From contig JAHEZQ010000021.1 in assembly GCA_023250955.1 (NCBI GenBank), positions 1 through 64,000 on the forward strand: a DNA stretch of 64,000 nucleotides, given 5' to 3'. The position numbers and the translations under genes were made by a program. This document shows positions 48,501 through 55,572 of the stretch, in pieces; within the stretch, counting starts at the first letter, position 1; every line of letters begins with the position of its first letter. Origin of the DNA: Melioribacter sp. (GTDB lineage Bacteria; Bacteroidota; Ignavibacteria; Ignavibacteriales; Melioribacteraceae). The notes beneath the pieces are model-generated. The model had not been told where the DNA came from, searched no databases, and saw only the letters and a program-made list of their open reading frames with translations.

Positions 48501-49468
48501 AAAATTATCAAGAGGGTGAAGATGAATTGATCTTTAAAAATCAAAACGGAATTACTGGAAACTGGGATTCTAATAAAGGTATCTTATATTTGTATGGAAA
48601 CAGTCCAGTTAGTAATTATCAAGCAGCGTTACGAACCGTGTGTTATAAAAACAATAAAATAATTCCTAACATAATTAATAGAACAATCAGCATAGCATTT
48701 AATGACGGTGATAATGATAATGATGATAGTAATATTGTTCTTAGGAAAATTGTATTTCCTACCTTGAACCTTGCGCCATTTCTTAGCTGTATGGAAAAAA
48801 ATAAAATAATTTATTCAAGAAGTAGTGACCGGGTAACCGTTAGCGACAGCATTATGATATCGGATGAAGATAATTTATTCCTACAAAGCGGTGAAGTAAA
48901 AATTGAAGAAGGATTTCTTGTTGGTGAAGATGTCCTTGAGTTTGTGGCGCCATCTTATATTAATGCTCTTTATAATTGGTCGAATGGTACATTAACATTA
49001 TCAGGACAGAGTGATCTTACCACATATCAAAATATTTTTAGATCCGTACGGTATAAAAATATAAGAGGAACCGAATCTACAAAATCAAATAAAACAATTG
49101 TTTTTTCAGTAATGGATGGAATTGAAAAGAGCAATAATGCAATAAGACAAATTTCTGTTGAAGGAATGATTACAGATGTTGATGAACTTTCGCTTGGAAT
49201 TCCAAATGAGTTTAAACTATACCAAAATTATCCAAATCCATTTAATCCAACTACAAAATTAAGATTCGGTTTGCCGAAAGAAGCGCATGTGCATTTATCT
49301 TTTTTTAATGTTCTAGGCGAAGTTGTAAAAATGGTACATGTGGGAGACCAAAACGCCGGTTACCACGAAGTTGAATTTAATGCTGATAATCTACCAAGCG
49401 GAATTTACATTTATCAAATTGTTACTGATGATTATCGTCAATCTAAAAAGATGATTCTGTTAAAATAG
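39557..49468 (+). CDS. Giant surface protein: 29 fibronectin-III-like repeats, three large beta repeats and T9SS sorting domain
   Basis: A 3303-residue secreted protein. The signal peptide (1-19, ending TYAQ) is followed by about 45 residues of unique sequence. From about residue 65 to 2800 I count 29 tandem FN3-like units of 90-96 residues, each with a SFxANWN start, a GYxLDVST middle, a VTTYSVTGL segment and a TYYYRVRAYN end. Three units of about 120 residues follow (2805-3185), each with a QNGITGxWD and TLxLxG core; they resemble calcium-type repeats of large adhesins. The C-terminus is a classic type IX sorting domain, LYQNYPNPFNPTTKLRFGLP, ending KKMILLK. It should be an adhesin or matrix protein; the ligand is unknown. 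Confidence 0.95.
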   Translation: MKKYWSLLICFIAVQWTYAQSTVTINPGTSISIGAGAGVTAGYRDGTMTSTGTFNSRSITFDPVGTAATSVTQTSFSANWNASVGATGYKLDVSIVSNFSSFVTGYQNLDVGNVTTFSVNTNLSAGSTYYYRLRAYDIDGITGYSNVITVVMAPPTPVATAATNITDVTFSANWNSVTGATGYRLDVSTNSGFGAGTFVAGFENKDVGNVTTYSVTGLTGNSTYYYRIRAYNGSGLGGNSGTITVISAPVPPTANAASTITQTSFSANWNASAGATGYRLDVATNTGFGAGTFVTGFQNLDVTNVTTYSINTNLTAGTTYYYRLRAYNASGTGGNSNTISLITIPPNPTSAAATNIQITSFSANWSASTGATKYFLDVSTDAGFSAGTFVTDYENKDVGGVTTFSVNTNLSGGTTYYYRVRANNAGGTSGNSGTITVLLIPPNPTATAATTWTQTSFSANWDASAGATKYYLDVSTNSGFSAGTFVTNYENRDVGGITTFSVNTNLTAGTTYYYRVRANNISGTSGNSNTIDLVTVPPDPTAAAATSVTEARFNANWNSSLSATGYRLDVSTDINFGVGNFVAGFENNDVGSVTTYSVTGLTANTSYYYRVRAYNGSGTSGNSGNITLLTGPVVPTETAASSITQTSFDANWVASAGATGYRLDVSTDIGFGVGTFVTGYQDKDVGAVIIYSVNTYLVEGTNYYYRVRAYNAGGTSTNSGTINLITIPKAPIEKEATAIATTSFDANWNASVGASGYRLDVSTSSGFGTFVTGYQNKNVNNVTTSTVNTNLVEGTTYYYRIRSYNTGGTSGNSGVVTLSTISTAPTANAATSIEPTRFTANWSTVTGANGYTLDVSTDNGFASFVTGLENVDVGNVTAFEVTGLSRGVTYYYRVRAYNVGGSSGNSNTRSVITLSPAPITTPATLITGTSFSANWNSATGATGYYLDVATDDIFTSFVAGFNNKDVNAVVTYSVPGLTAGNTYYYRVRPYNASGTGKNSSTIIVKTIPPAPVELAASSIANNSFNANWNSANGALGYYLDVATNDIFTSYVTGYNNKNIGDVTTYSVTGLTASTAYYYRVRAYNTGGTSDNSGSVNPTTLANLVSIPSVKPASNIAATSFSANWISVTGATKYYLDVSSVSDFATFVTDWQNVDVGDVATYSVSTNLTAGNSYYYRIRAFNASGTSGNSNTVLVKTIPSAPVEQAASSIAATNFTTNWTASTGATGYYLDVSTDVNFGGGNFVTGFNNRDVGNVITYVVTGLTGSTSYYYRIRAYNTGGTSGNSGTINPTTLAGGTVIATAATTISTDVFTANWNVYGDNTVGYKIDVSTSSGFEAGTFVAGYQALQINNHNTTSCLVNALTSGTIYYYRVTAFDMISHLDVGISGTINVITLPGAPTSTAASSIAEISFDANWNASVSATGYYIDIATNNIFTTFVSGFNNKYVNNVTTYSITGLAGGTTYYYRVRAKNGSGIGESSSTITTVTIPHQPTATYATALTNNSFSANWNSSTGATGYKLDVSTLSNFGSFVGVYNNLDVNDVTSSVTGLSGGTTYYYRIRAYNGSGVSNNSETVTALTLPSAPTSATATSVAKTSFVANWDPSVGAIKYYLDVATTSNFTGGTFVSGYQNLDVNSAVTFSVLGLTRGTTYYYRVRAFNSSGTSSNSLNQTVLTFPPDPSVLTATNIQSTGFTANWNASTSATGYKLDVSTVSNFATFVGVYNDNDVGNLTTKSVSGLTGGNTYYYRVRSYNGCGTSDNSGTMMVLIAPEVPVATAATSFNETGFTANWNTSTGADGYKIDLSTDAGFSSFVAGYNDRDVGSTTTFSITGLNSGSTYYYQVRSYSGGRTSGNSNSITVLTVSSAPVVTAASTINESSFNANWNSSTGATKYYLDVATNNGFTSFATGFNNKDVSNVTTYQVTGLSANTNYYYRIRSYNPSGTSGNSGTINVLSAPAVPTTTAATSIINTSFNANWNSSTGATGYRLDVSTVSNFTSFVGIYNNKDVSNVTTYSVSGLSGNTTYYYRVRSYNASGTSGNSTSINLTTAVDPSGVPTTNPATNVAQTSFSANWNAVAGADGYRLDVSTDWNFGAGTFITNFENRNVGNLVTYSVIGLTNGTTYYYRLRSYNVSGTSGNSGSRTVLTLPETPTSTIATSLTAASFSANWNASTGATGYYLDVATDIGFTSFVVGFNNTDVSNVTTYSVTSLAGGTTYYYRVRAYNGSGASGNSGTITVLSLPSAPTATAASSLAETSFNANWNPVTGADGYRLDVASDISFGAGTFLSGFQDKDVSGVTTYSISGLTEGTNYYYRVRAYDGSGTSTNSNLITALTLPQVPVATVATSVGGTSFSANWNSVTGATKYYLDVSTDAGFGAGTFVAGYQDIDVNNVTTYSITPLTINTNYYYRVRSYNGSGLSGNSNTINVLTAPAVPTATAATSSGGYSFNANWNSVINATKYYLDVSTDVGFGAGSFETDYENKDVGNVTTYSVTWISGEITHYYRVRSSNGSGISGNSGTITVLGVPNATSAAIINTTSFSANWDGVAGIVGYRLDISSDINFSAGSFVPDFQNKDVGNVTTYTVSGLTPNTSYYYRVRSYDLNYTSGNSNTIIVKNLPTATVATNATSIAQTSFIANWEASPGGASGYILDVAYDAGFINYATGYENKVVYSVTSFLVNNIAPGSVYYYRVRAYNSLGTSDNSNTITLLTIPSNPTATTATNVTSTSFSANWNAVTSAERYYLDIATEPGFTNLLIGYDNKDVGNVTTFSVTSISKNTSFYYRIRSNNATGTSSNSNTISISTSPNHAPTISGIEAEPLNITEGDPPQTITSSITVNDLDNLNIESAIIQITANYQSDEDILFFINQNGITGVWDQVNGTMTLLGTAAVAQYQTALHNVKYQNTSNCPNGLIRTISFTVNDGIINSNILSRDISIASINTPPVILNIESEPIVYKIKQNPYTLTNTIVVEDTDDDNNGGALITITENYQEGEDELIFKNQNGITGNWDSNKGILYLYGNSPVSNYQAALRTVCYKNNKIIPNIINRTISIAFNDGDNDNDDSNIVLRKIVFPTLNLAPFLSCMEKNKIIYSRSSDRVTVSDSIMISDEDNLFLQSGEVKIEEGFLVGEDVLEFVAPSYINALYNWSNGTLTLSGQSDLTTYQNIFRSVRYKNIRGTESTKSNKTIVFSVMDGIEKSNNAIRQISVEGMITDVDELSLGIPNEFKLYQNYPNPFNPTTKLRFGLPKEAHVHLSFFNVLGEVVKMVHVGDQNAGYHEVEFNADNLPSGIYIYQIVTDDYRQSKKMILLK
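39750..47960 (+). repeat. Tandem repeat array encoding FN3-like units
   Basis: DNA period of about 276-288 bases, roughly 29 copies. Adjacent copies are diverged at the third base and differ by small in-frame indels (for example GFGAGTF versus GF-TSF forms). No two neighbours are near-identical, so the array is old and not freshly amplified. Confidence 0.9.
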
Positions 49469-49511
49469 TTCTGTAGAGGTGTACCTACTGAAACGCTTGT
49501 TCAAGACAAAA

Positions 49512-50594
49512 TTATATCTTTGTAGAAAAGCCGATCTTTTCTATAATTAATTTTGCGTTTTCCGCATCACTTTTGCTTTCAAATGCAAAACGGAATGTTC
49601 CACCGGAACCCTCGCGAATTTTTAGAAGCTCGATGTCTTTTATGTTTATTTTATCTTGAAATAGTGCAGTAGAAATTTTACTGATTACTCCCGGTTCATC
49701 TTTCACAAAAACAAAAACATCGTAGATCTGGTTTATAAATCCTTTATTCGATTTCGGAATTTCATCGCGCTTAACTCTTGCACTTTCAAATTTATCGGTT
49801 AGTTTTTGATAATCTTCGTTAGAGATTGATTTTTTCATCTGGTCTAAATCGAAAATAAAATTATCAACCGCTTGAATAATATTTTTCCTATTCTCACGTA
49901 GAACAGGTTCCCAAACATTGAATTCACTTGATGCAATTCGGGTCATGTCTCTAAAACCGCCAGCAGCATAATCGAAAAAATTTATATCGCTTCCTTTTAA
50001 TCCCGCTGAATTGATAAGTGAAACAGAAAGCAATTGTGGAAGATGGCTTACAGATGCAACAATTATATCGTGCACTTTGGGGTTTAGAAAAGTAATTCTT
50101 GCACCAAGTTGATGAATAATTTCAGTGAATAAATCTACCACCGGGAATTCTTTTGTTGATTCGTTCAGAATGTAAACGCAGTTTTCAAAAAGAAGGGGAT
50201 CGGAATTTTCAAATCCGCCTTTTTCTTTACCCGTCATCGGGTGTCCGCCTATGTAAAACCCTTTCCGTTCCTGTTTATCCCAAATTTCCTGAAAGACTGA
50301 TTTCACTCCGCATACATCGGTTATAATCTGATTTGAATTAATTTTACCCGCAAGTTTTTCAAAAACATTTATTGATGCATCTACCGGGAGGCAGATAAAG
50401 ATCAGATCTGAGTCGAGACTTTCTTCAAATGATAAAAGTTTTTTATCAATAACTTTTTGTTCTAAAGCTTTATCAAGAATACCCGGTCTATCAAACCCGC
50501 TAACGTAATGTGAAGAAGAAAAATTTTTAATCGCTTTTGCGATAGAGCCGCCAATCAAGCCTAATCCGATTATTGAAATTTTCCGGATTTCCAA
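49512..50594 (-). CDS. tyrA: Prephenate dehydrogenase with C-terminal ACT domain
   Basis: Oxidative decarboxylation of prephenate to 4-hydroxyphenylpyruvate for tyrosine synthesis. The N-terminal Rossmann motif is IIGLGLIGGSIA. The catalytic-region HPMTGKEKGGFENS and the helical ASVSHLPQLLSVSLINSAG follow. The last 75 residues form an ACT domain (VFVKDEPGVISKISTALF), the usual feedback site for amino acids. The length of 360 residues matches class TyrA-ACT. Its start abuts the stop of the DAHP synthase gene, so they form an aromatic biosynthesis operon. Confidence 0.95.
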   Translation of the reverse strand: MEIRKISIIGLGLIGGSIAKAIKNFSSSHYVSGFDRPGILDKALEQKVIDKKLLSFEESLDSDLIFICLPVDASINVFEKLAGKINSNQIITDVCGVKSVFQEIWDKQERKGFYIGGHPMTGKEKGGFENSDPLLFENCVYILNESTKEFPVVDLFTEIIHQLGARITFLNPKVHDIIVASVSHLPQLLSVSLINSAGLKGSDINFFDYAAGGFRDMTRIASSEFNVWEPVLRENRKNIIQAVDNFIFDLDQMKKSISNEDYQKLTDKFESARVKRDEIPKSNKGFINQIYDVFVFVKDEPGVISKISTALFQDKINIKDIELLKIREGSGGTFRFAFESKSDAENAKLIIEKIGFSTKI

Positions 50595-51608
50595 TTACAA
50601 TTTCCTTCCGATTGCTTGAGCTATCAATCTCAACTCCTCCATCAATTTTAAATAGGTGTTTGGGAGAAGTGCTTGGGGACCGTCTGATAAAGCATTTTCT
50701 GGATCATCGTGGATCTCGATCATAATTCCATCGGCTCCGGCAGCAACTGCCGCGCGGGCCATCGGCGGAACTTGATCGCGCAATCCAGTAGCGTGTGATG
50801 GATCAGCAATGATCGGCAAATGACTTTTTTTATGTACGACAGGAATGGCAGAAAGATCGAAGGTGTTGCGGGTATAATTCTCAAATGTCCTGATCCCGCG
50901 CTCACACAAGAAAATATTATTATTACCACCGCTCAATAAATATTCGGCAGACATCAGCCATTCTTCGATTGTTGCGGCAATGCCGCGTTTAACCATTACA
51001 GGTTTTGTTGTTTTGCCTAATTCTTTGAGAAGAGAGAAGTTCTGCATGTTGCGGGCACCAAGTTGAAATATATCTGTATATTTATCAATCAATTCGATTT
51101 GGTCCATCTGCATTACTTCAGTTACAACCAATAAATTATATTCATCAGCAGCTGCTCGGATTAATTTTAACCCTTCTTCGCCAAGTCCTTGGAAGGAATA
51201 TGGAGAAGTGCGCGGTTTGAAGGCACCGCCTCTTAAAATTCTAGCGCCGGATTTTGCAACAACTTTTGCTAAACGGAAAATTTGATCTTCATTTTCGATT
51301 GAACATGGGCCGGCAATCATAACAATTTGATTCCCGCCAAGCTCAACATCTTTGATCTTTATAACTGTGTTTGATTCATGAAAACTTCTACTTGAAAGTT
51401 TATATGGAGTTGTAACACGGTAAACTTCATCAACTCCGTCGAGGATACTAATGTTGCGTGTATCGAAGTTAGGTTTTACACCAATCGCTCCAATAATTGA
51501 TCGTTCAGTTCCTGTAGATTTGTGAATCTGAAATCCAAATCCCTCAAGATGTTTGATCACATTTTCTATTTGTTCTTTTGTAGCGTTTTTTTCTAATATA
51601 ACTACCAA
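50595..51608 (-). CDS. 3-deoxy-7-phosphoheptulonate synthase (class I-beta with N-terminal ferredoxin-like domain)
   Basis: First step of the shikimate pathway, joining PEP and erythrose-4-phosphate. Residues 1-70 are the regulatory ferredoxin-like domain seen in the Thermotoga-type enzyme (MVVILEKNATKEQIENVIKHL). The TIM-barrel motifs are IAGPCSIEN, LRGGAFKPRTSPYSFQG, VKRGIAATIEEWLMSAEYL, CERGIRTFENYTRNT, DPSHATG and GADGIMIEIH. The metal and PEP residues are present. It is co-transcribed with tyrA. The N-terminal domain suggests allosteric control by an aromatic amino acid. Confidence 0.95.
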   Translation of the reverse strand: MVVILEKNATKEQIENVIKHLEGFGFQIHKSTGTERSIIGAIGVKPNFDTRNISILDGVDEVYRVTTPYKLSSRSFHESNTVIKIKDVELGGNQIVMIAGPCSIENEDQIFRLAKVVAKSGARILRGGAFKPRTSPYSFQGLGEEGLKLIRAAADEYNLLVVTEVMQMDQIELIDKYTDIFQLGARNMQNFSLLKELGKTTKPVMVKRGIAATIEEWLMSAEYLLSGGNNNIFLCERGIRTFENYTRNTFDLSAIPVVHKKSHLPIIADPSHATGLRDQVPPMARAAVAAGADGIMIEIHDDPENALSDGPQALLPNTYLKLMEELRLIAQAIGRKL

Positions 51609-51622
51609 TTTAAGCTCCGTAA

Positions 51623-52282
51623 TTAGTCATGAAATTTTTTCTCTCCTGCTCGAATTTCGATCGGGAAAAAATCTTCTTTTGTTGGAATTGCACACGAATA
51701 ATTTGGACTGTATGCACAATATGGATTATATGCCACATTAAAATCTATTTCATATTCATTATTTGGGTCATCTACTTTTTCAAAATCAATGTAACGTCCA
51801 ACGCCGTATGATTCATTGTTCGTCGTTTTGTCTGTGAACCAAATTGAATAGTAAATCTGTCCGTTAGTTGTGGTTCCTTGATAGACATTAATATTATACT
51901 GTTTATTTTGATAAGTGATCACAACATAACCATAGCGTATTACTTTTCGGGGCTCACCTTTTGTGCCGTAAATCGTAACAGTATCTTTCGGTTCAAATTC
52001 ATATAGCATACTTTTGAAAACGAATGAAGGATCAACATCGAAATAATTCAAATCATGGAATTCAATTTTTCCTTTAGCATTGAACGGGGAAGATGGATCA
52101 TTTTTCATTTCTTCGTTTTTATCTGTACGTTCTTTTTCGATCCTGTTGATGTATGCTTTCTGTTCGGGTGTATAATTCTTTCCGCAGCCAATCAATGATA
52201 AAATAAAGAATAGAACGCTGATGACGCAGAAAAAGCGGATGCTCGCTGATTTATCTGTGTTAATCAGTTGAATCTGTGTCAT
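51623..52282 (-). CDS. DUF1684 lipoprotein
   Basis: A hydrophobic segment ends in LSLIGC, a lipobox, so the protein should be lipid-anchored. The rest matches DUF1684: NPSSPFNAKGKIEFHDLNYF near the start of the domain and the diagnostic FNVAYNPYCAYSPNYSCAIP near the end. The start is uncertain: ATG at 52282 lies clear of mutS, and ATG at 52315 overlaps mutS by 17 bases. The DNA from about 52216 to 52300 is made of the dispersed TCTGTGTCATCTGTGTG-type repeat, so the first 30 residues, including part of the signal peptide, derive from repeat sequence. Function unknown. Confidence 0.8.
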   Translation of the reverse strand: MTQIQLINTDKSASIRFFCVISVLFFILSLIGCGKNYTPEQKAYINRIEKERTDKNEEMKNDPSSPFNAKGKIEFHDLNYFDVDPSFVFKSMLYEFEPKDTVTIYGTKGEPRKVIRYGYVVITYQNKQYNINVYQGTTTNGQIYYSIWFTDKTTNNESYGVGRYIDFEKVDDPNNEYEIDFNVAYNPYCAYSPNYSCAIPTKEDFFPIEIRAGEKKFHD

Positions 52283-52298
52283 CTGTGTGCAATTGATT

Positions 52299-54914
52299 TT
52301 AATTTTTCTTCTCATCGATCTTCTTCTTTAGTTCACTTAATTTATTAAGCGCTTCAAGCGGAGTTAAACTATTAATTGAAATATCAGAAATCTGTTTTCG
52401 TAATTCTTCATCTTTCATTTCAAACAAACTGATCTGAAAACCATCACTCCCTTTTAGCTTTGCAAGTTTTGCTTTTTTCATTTCATAAGGAGTTAATTCC
52501 TTGCTCTCTAAATTAGCAAGAATTTCTTTTGCACGGTTGGTAACAAAAATAGGCAAGCCCGCCATCTGGCCAACTTGAATTCCATAACTATGATCAGCAC
52601 CACCGGAAGAAACTTTGTGCAAGAAAATTACTTTATCACCGTACTCACGTACTTCAACTTTGAAATTTTTTATTCGCGGGAATAAAGTTGCCATTTCATT
52701 TAACTCGTGATAATGGGTGGCGAATAATGTCTTTGCAGTTAGAATCGGATTCTCATGAAGATATTCCGTTATTGCCCATGCAATTGATATTCCATCAAAC
52801 GTACTTGTTCCGCGTCCAATTTCATCTAACAGAATTAAACTTTTACTAGTGGCATTATTCAAAATGTTTGCTGCTTCCTGCATCTCAACAAGAAAAGTTG
52901 ATTCACCCGCAGAGATGTTATCACTCGCTCCTACACGTGTAAAAATTCTATCTACTAAACCGATTTTTGCTGATGTTGCGGGGACAAAAGAACCAATCTG
53001 TGCCATCAATACTATCAATCCAACCTGGCGGAGATAAACAGATTTACCAGCCATGTTCGGTCCGGTTAGAATAATTATCTGTTCGTCCGATGAGGAAAGT
53101 TTTGAACTGTTTGGAGTAAATTTTTCTCCCGGTGGTAATATTCTTTCAACAACCGGATGGCGTCCGTCTATAATGTCGAGTGAATCGGATTCATCAAGTT
53201 GCGGACGGACATATTTATATTCTTCAGCACATTCAGCAAATGATTGATAACAATCAAGCATTGCAATCAACTTAGCATTTTCTTGAACTGCTTCGGCATG
53301 TGAAGCAACTTCTAATCTCACTTGATCGAAAAGCTGATACTCCAGATTAGCAATATTTTCTTCTGCATTCAGAATTTTATCTTCATACTCTTTTAGTTCG
53401 GGTGTAATAAATCTTTCGTTATTAACTAAAGTTTGCTTGCGTATATAATTCTCCGGGACTTTATCCTTGTTAGCATTGCTAATTTCAATATAATAACCGA
53501 ATACTTTATTGTAGCTAACTTTAAGCGATGAGATCTTCGTCCGTTCACGTTCTGTCTTTTGAAGAGTGGCAATCCAATCTTTCGCATTAATGGAGAGACC
53601 TCGAAGTTCATCAAGTTCTGGGCTGAAACCGTTGCGGATTACGCCTCCATCAGAAATTGCTAGTGGCGGATCATCGGAAATTGCTAGCTCAATTTTCTCT
53701 ACAAGTTTATCAAGAGAGTTAAGACGTTGATTTATTGCTGTAAGTGTTTCAACCGAAGTTTGATCTAACAGTTGTTTGATCAACGGAATTTTTTTGAGAG
53801 ATGTTTTAAGATTTAACAACTCGCGCGGGTTAACTCTACCGGTACAAATTTTAGAAATCAAACGTTCTAAATCGCCAATCTCTTTTAATTCATTCTGTAA
53901 ATTTTTTCTAAGAGTTTTATTTTGTAAAAGCGCTTCGATTGATTCCTGGCGTTTAATGATCGGTTCTAATTTTTTTAACGGGGCAGAGATCCACTTCTTG
54001 AGCATTCTTCCACCCATGGAAGTTGATGTCTTATCAAGAATTGAAATGAGAGATCCTTCTCTGTCGCCATCTTGCATTGTGAACATGATCTCTAAATTTT
54101 TTTTAGTCGAATAATCTAAGATCATATAATCGGAAGGATTGTAACGTGAAATTTTATTTATATGTGTAAGATTAGCTTTTTGAGTTTCGCGTAAATAATT
54201 AAGAGCGGCACCAGCAGAACAAATTGCCATGCGTAAATTCTCGATCCCAAATCCCTTCAACGTTTTTGTGTTGAAATGATTCATCAAGAGTTCATTGCTG
54301 TAATCGTAATTGAAAATCCAATCATCAATTTTTGTTATTCGTGCAGATGGAGCAGCTTTGTGAATAAGCGGCTCAAGTTCATTCTTAAGCTTCTTAGGAA
54401 TTAATATTTCTGAAGGATTGATAGAACCAAGTTGTTGTGATAATTCAGTTCTATTGAATTCAAAAGTTGAAAACTCTCCGGTAGAAATATCGCAGAATGC
54501 AATTCCTGCTATCTCATCTTCAATGTAAACTGAGAGTAAATAATTATTTTTTTTGTGATCAAGAAGTTTATCGGATATTGCAACTCCCGGAGTAACAACT
54601 TCAATTACATCACGCTTAACTATTCCCTTGGCAAACTTCGGATTTTCCATTTGCTCGCAGACAGCAACACGGTAACCGGCACGTACAAGTTTTGGCAAGT
54701 AAGTATCAATTGCATGATGTGGAAATCCCGCAAGAGGAACTTCGCCGGCGGCACCATTAGCACGTTTTGTTAGAGTAATTCCCAACACTTTGGAAGCAGT
54801 TTTTGCATCCTCTTCAAAAGTTTCAAAGAAATCCCCCATCCTAAAAAGCAAAATTGTATCGGGATAATTTTCTTTTATCTTGGCATACTGCGCCATTAAA
54901 GGTGTAACTGACAT
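52299..54914 (-). CDS. mutS: DNA mismatch repair ATPase MutS
   Basis: Recognises mismatches and small loops. The N-terminal mismatch-contacting motif reads FRMGDFFETF, with the key Phe and Glu. The C-terminal ATPase has Walker A GPNMAGKSVYLRQVG, LVEMQEAANIL, Walker B LILLDEIGRGTSTFDG and THYHEL. The 871-residue length and domain order (mismatch, connector, core, clamp, ATPase) are normal, and a short coiled tail follows. MutL is not in the window. Confidence 0.97.
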   Translation of the reverse strand: MSVTPLMAQYAKIKENYPDTILLFRMGDFFETFEEDAKTASKVLGITLTKRANGAAGEVPLAGFPHHAIDTYLPKLVRAGYRVAVCEQMENPKFAKGIVKRDVIEVVTPGVAISDKLLDHKKNNYLLSVYIEDEIAGIAFCDISTGEFSTFEFNRTELSQQLGSINPSEILIPKKLKNELEPLIHKAAPSARITKIDDWIFNYDYSNELLMNHFNTKTLKGFGIENLRMAICSAGAALNYLRETQKANLTHINKISRYNPSDYMILDYSTKKNLEIMFTMQDGDREGSLISILDKTSTSMGGRMLKKWISAPLKKLEPIIKRQESIEALLQNKTLRKNLQNELKEIGDLERLISKICTGRVNPRELLNLKTSLKKIPLIKQLLDQTSVETLTAINQRLNSLDKLVEKIELAISDDPPLAISDGGVIRNGFSPELDELRGLSINAKDWIATLQKTERERTKISSLKVSYNKVFGYYIEISNANKDKVPENYIRKQTLVNNERFITPELKEYEDKILNAEENIANLEYQLFDQVRLEVASHAEAVQENAKLIAMLDCYQSFAECAEEYKYVRPQLDESDSLDIIDGRHPVVERILPPGEKFTPNSSKLSSSDEQIIILTGPNMAGKSVYLRQVGLIVLMAQIGSFVPATSAKIGLVDRIFTRVGASDNISAGESTFLVEMQEAANILNNATSKSLILLDEIGRGTSTFDGISIAWAITEYLHENPILTAKTLFATHYHELNEMATLFPRIKNFKVEVREYGDKVIFLHKVSSGGADHSYGIQVGQMAGLPIFVTNRAKEILANLESKELTPYEMKKAKLAKLKGSDGFQISLFEMKDEELRKQISDISINSLTPLEALNKLSELKKKIDEKKN

Positions 54915-55547
54915 AGCTTGATTTTAATTTTGTGGCTAAAAATAGTTTAATAGTGAGTTAGAATCAAAGAGAGAACATAGATGAATGGAATTATATAATT
55001 ATTATTGATGATTCTTTTCATGGCGGAAAGAAAAACTACTTCCAAGTCAATCGGTAATTTATTATTGAAATTTGTTGTCTTCATTAATATTTTTAACTCA
55101 GAGCATTGAGTAAAATTACTCATAGAATGAGTAAACTGAGGTGGTATGTACACAAGAAATCAATTCGACCGAATTTGCACTCGTTCGCACTGACGAAGAT
55201 TAGCTGAAAGCTGACCGCTAACTGCAAACTGCTTACTGCCAACTAAATATTGACATCAGTTTTCTTTTACACTAAGTTGAGTTAGTACCAAATCAGTTCT
55301 TTAATCGGGGTATTTTTATTTGAAATGATGAACAAAGAAAATAGATCTCCTTTTCAGTCTTCACATTAATAAAAAAATATTTGGAATGCATGCCAGGATT
55401 TGGCGGGCACAAAGTTTAGAATATTGTACAAAACAAAATAAATGCTGGTAGATAACATTCCATGAGTTGAAGTCTGCTGGGGGCTTGTCCGCCGCCCGCT
55501 TCGACTAGTCGAAGACGAGGCGAGTTTTTTTGGCGGGTTAATTAATA
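54915..55547. other. Gene-free region rich in repeat fragments
   Basis: No credible gene. It holds a TTAGC/AACTGC-type repeat at 55201-55245, a GC-rich fragment GGCGGGC near 55402, and a 16-base perfect palindrome CTTCGACTAGTCGAAG (55499-55514). The palindrome is followed by a GAGGCGAG and a run of seven T residues. A 68-codon open frame on the minus strand at 54947-55153 shows no family signature. The stretch looks like a landing zone of decayed mobile repeats between mutS and the cassette island. Confidence 0.5.
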
Positions 55548-55572
55548 GTTAGTTTGCTAAAGAGGTACAATT

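Noticed and set aside
54947-55153. 68-codon open frame on the minus strand after mutS
   Set aside because: No ribosome-binding site or family signature was seen, and it lies in a region of repeat fragments.
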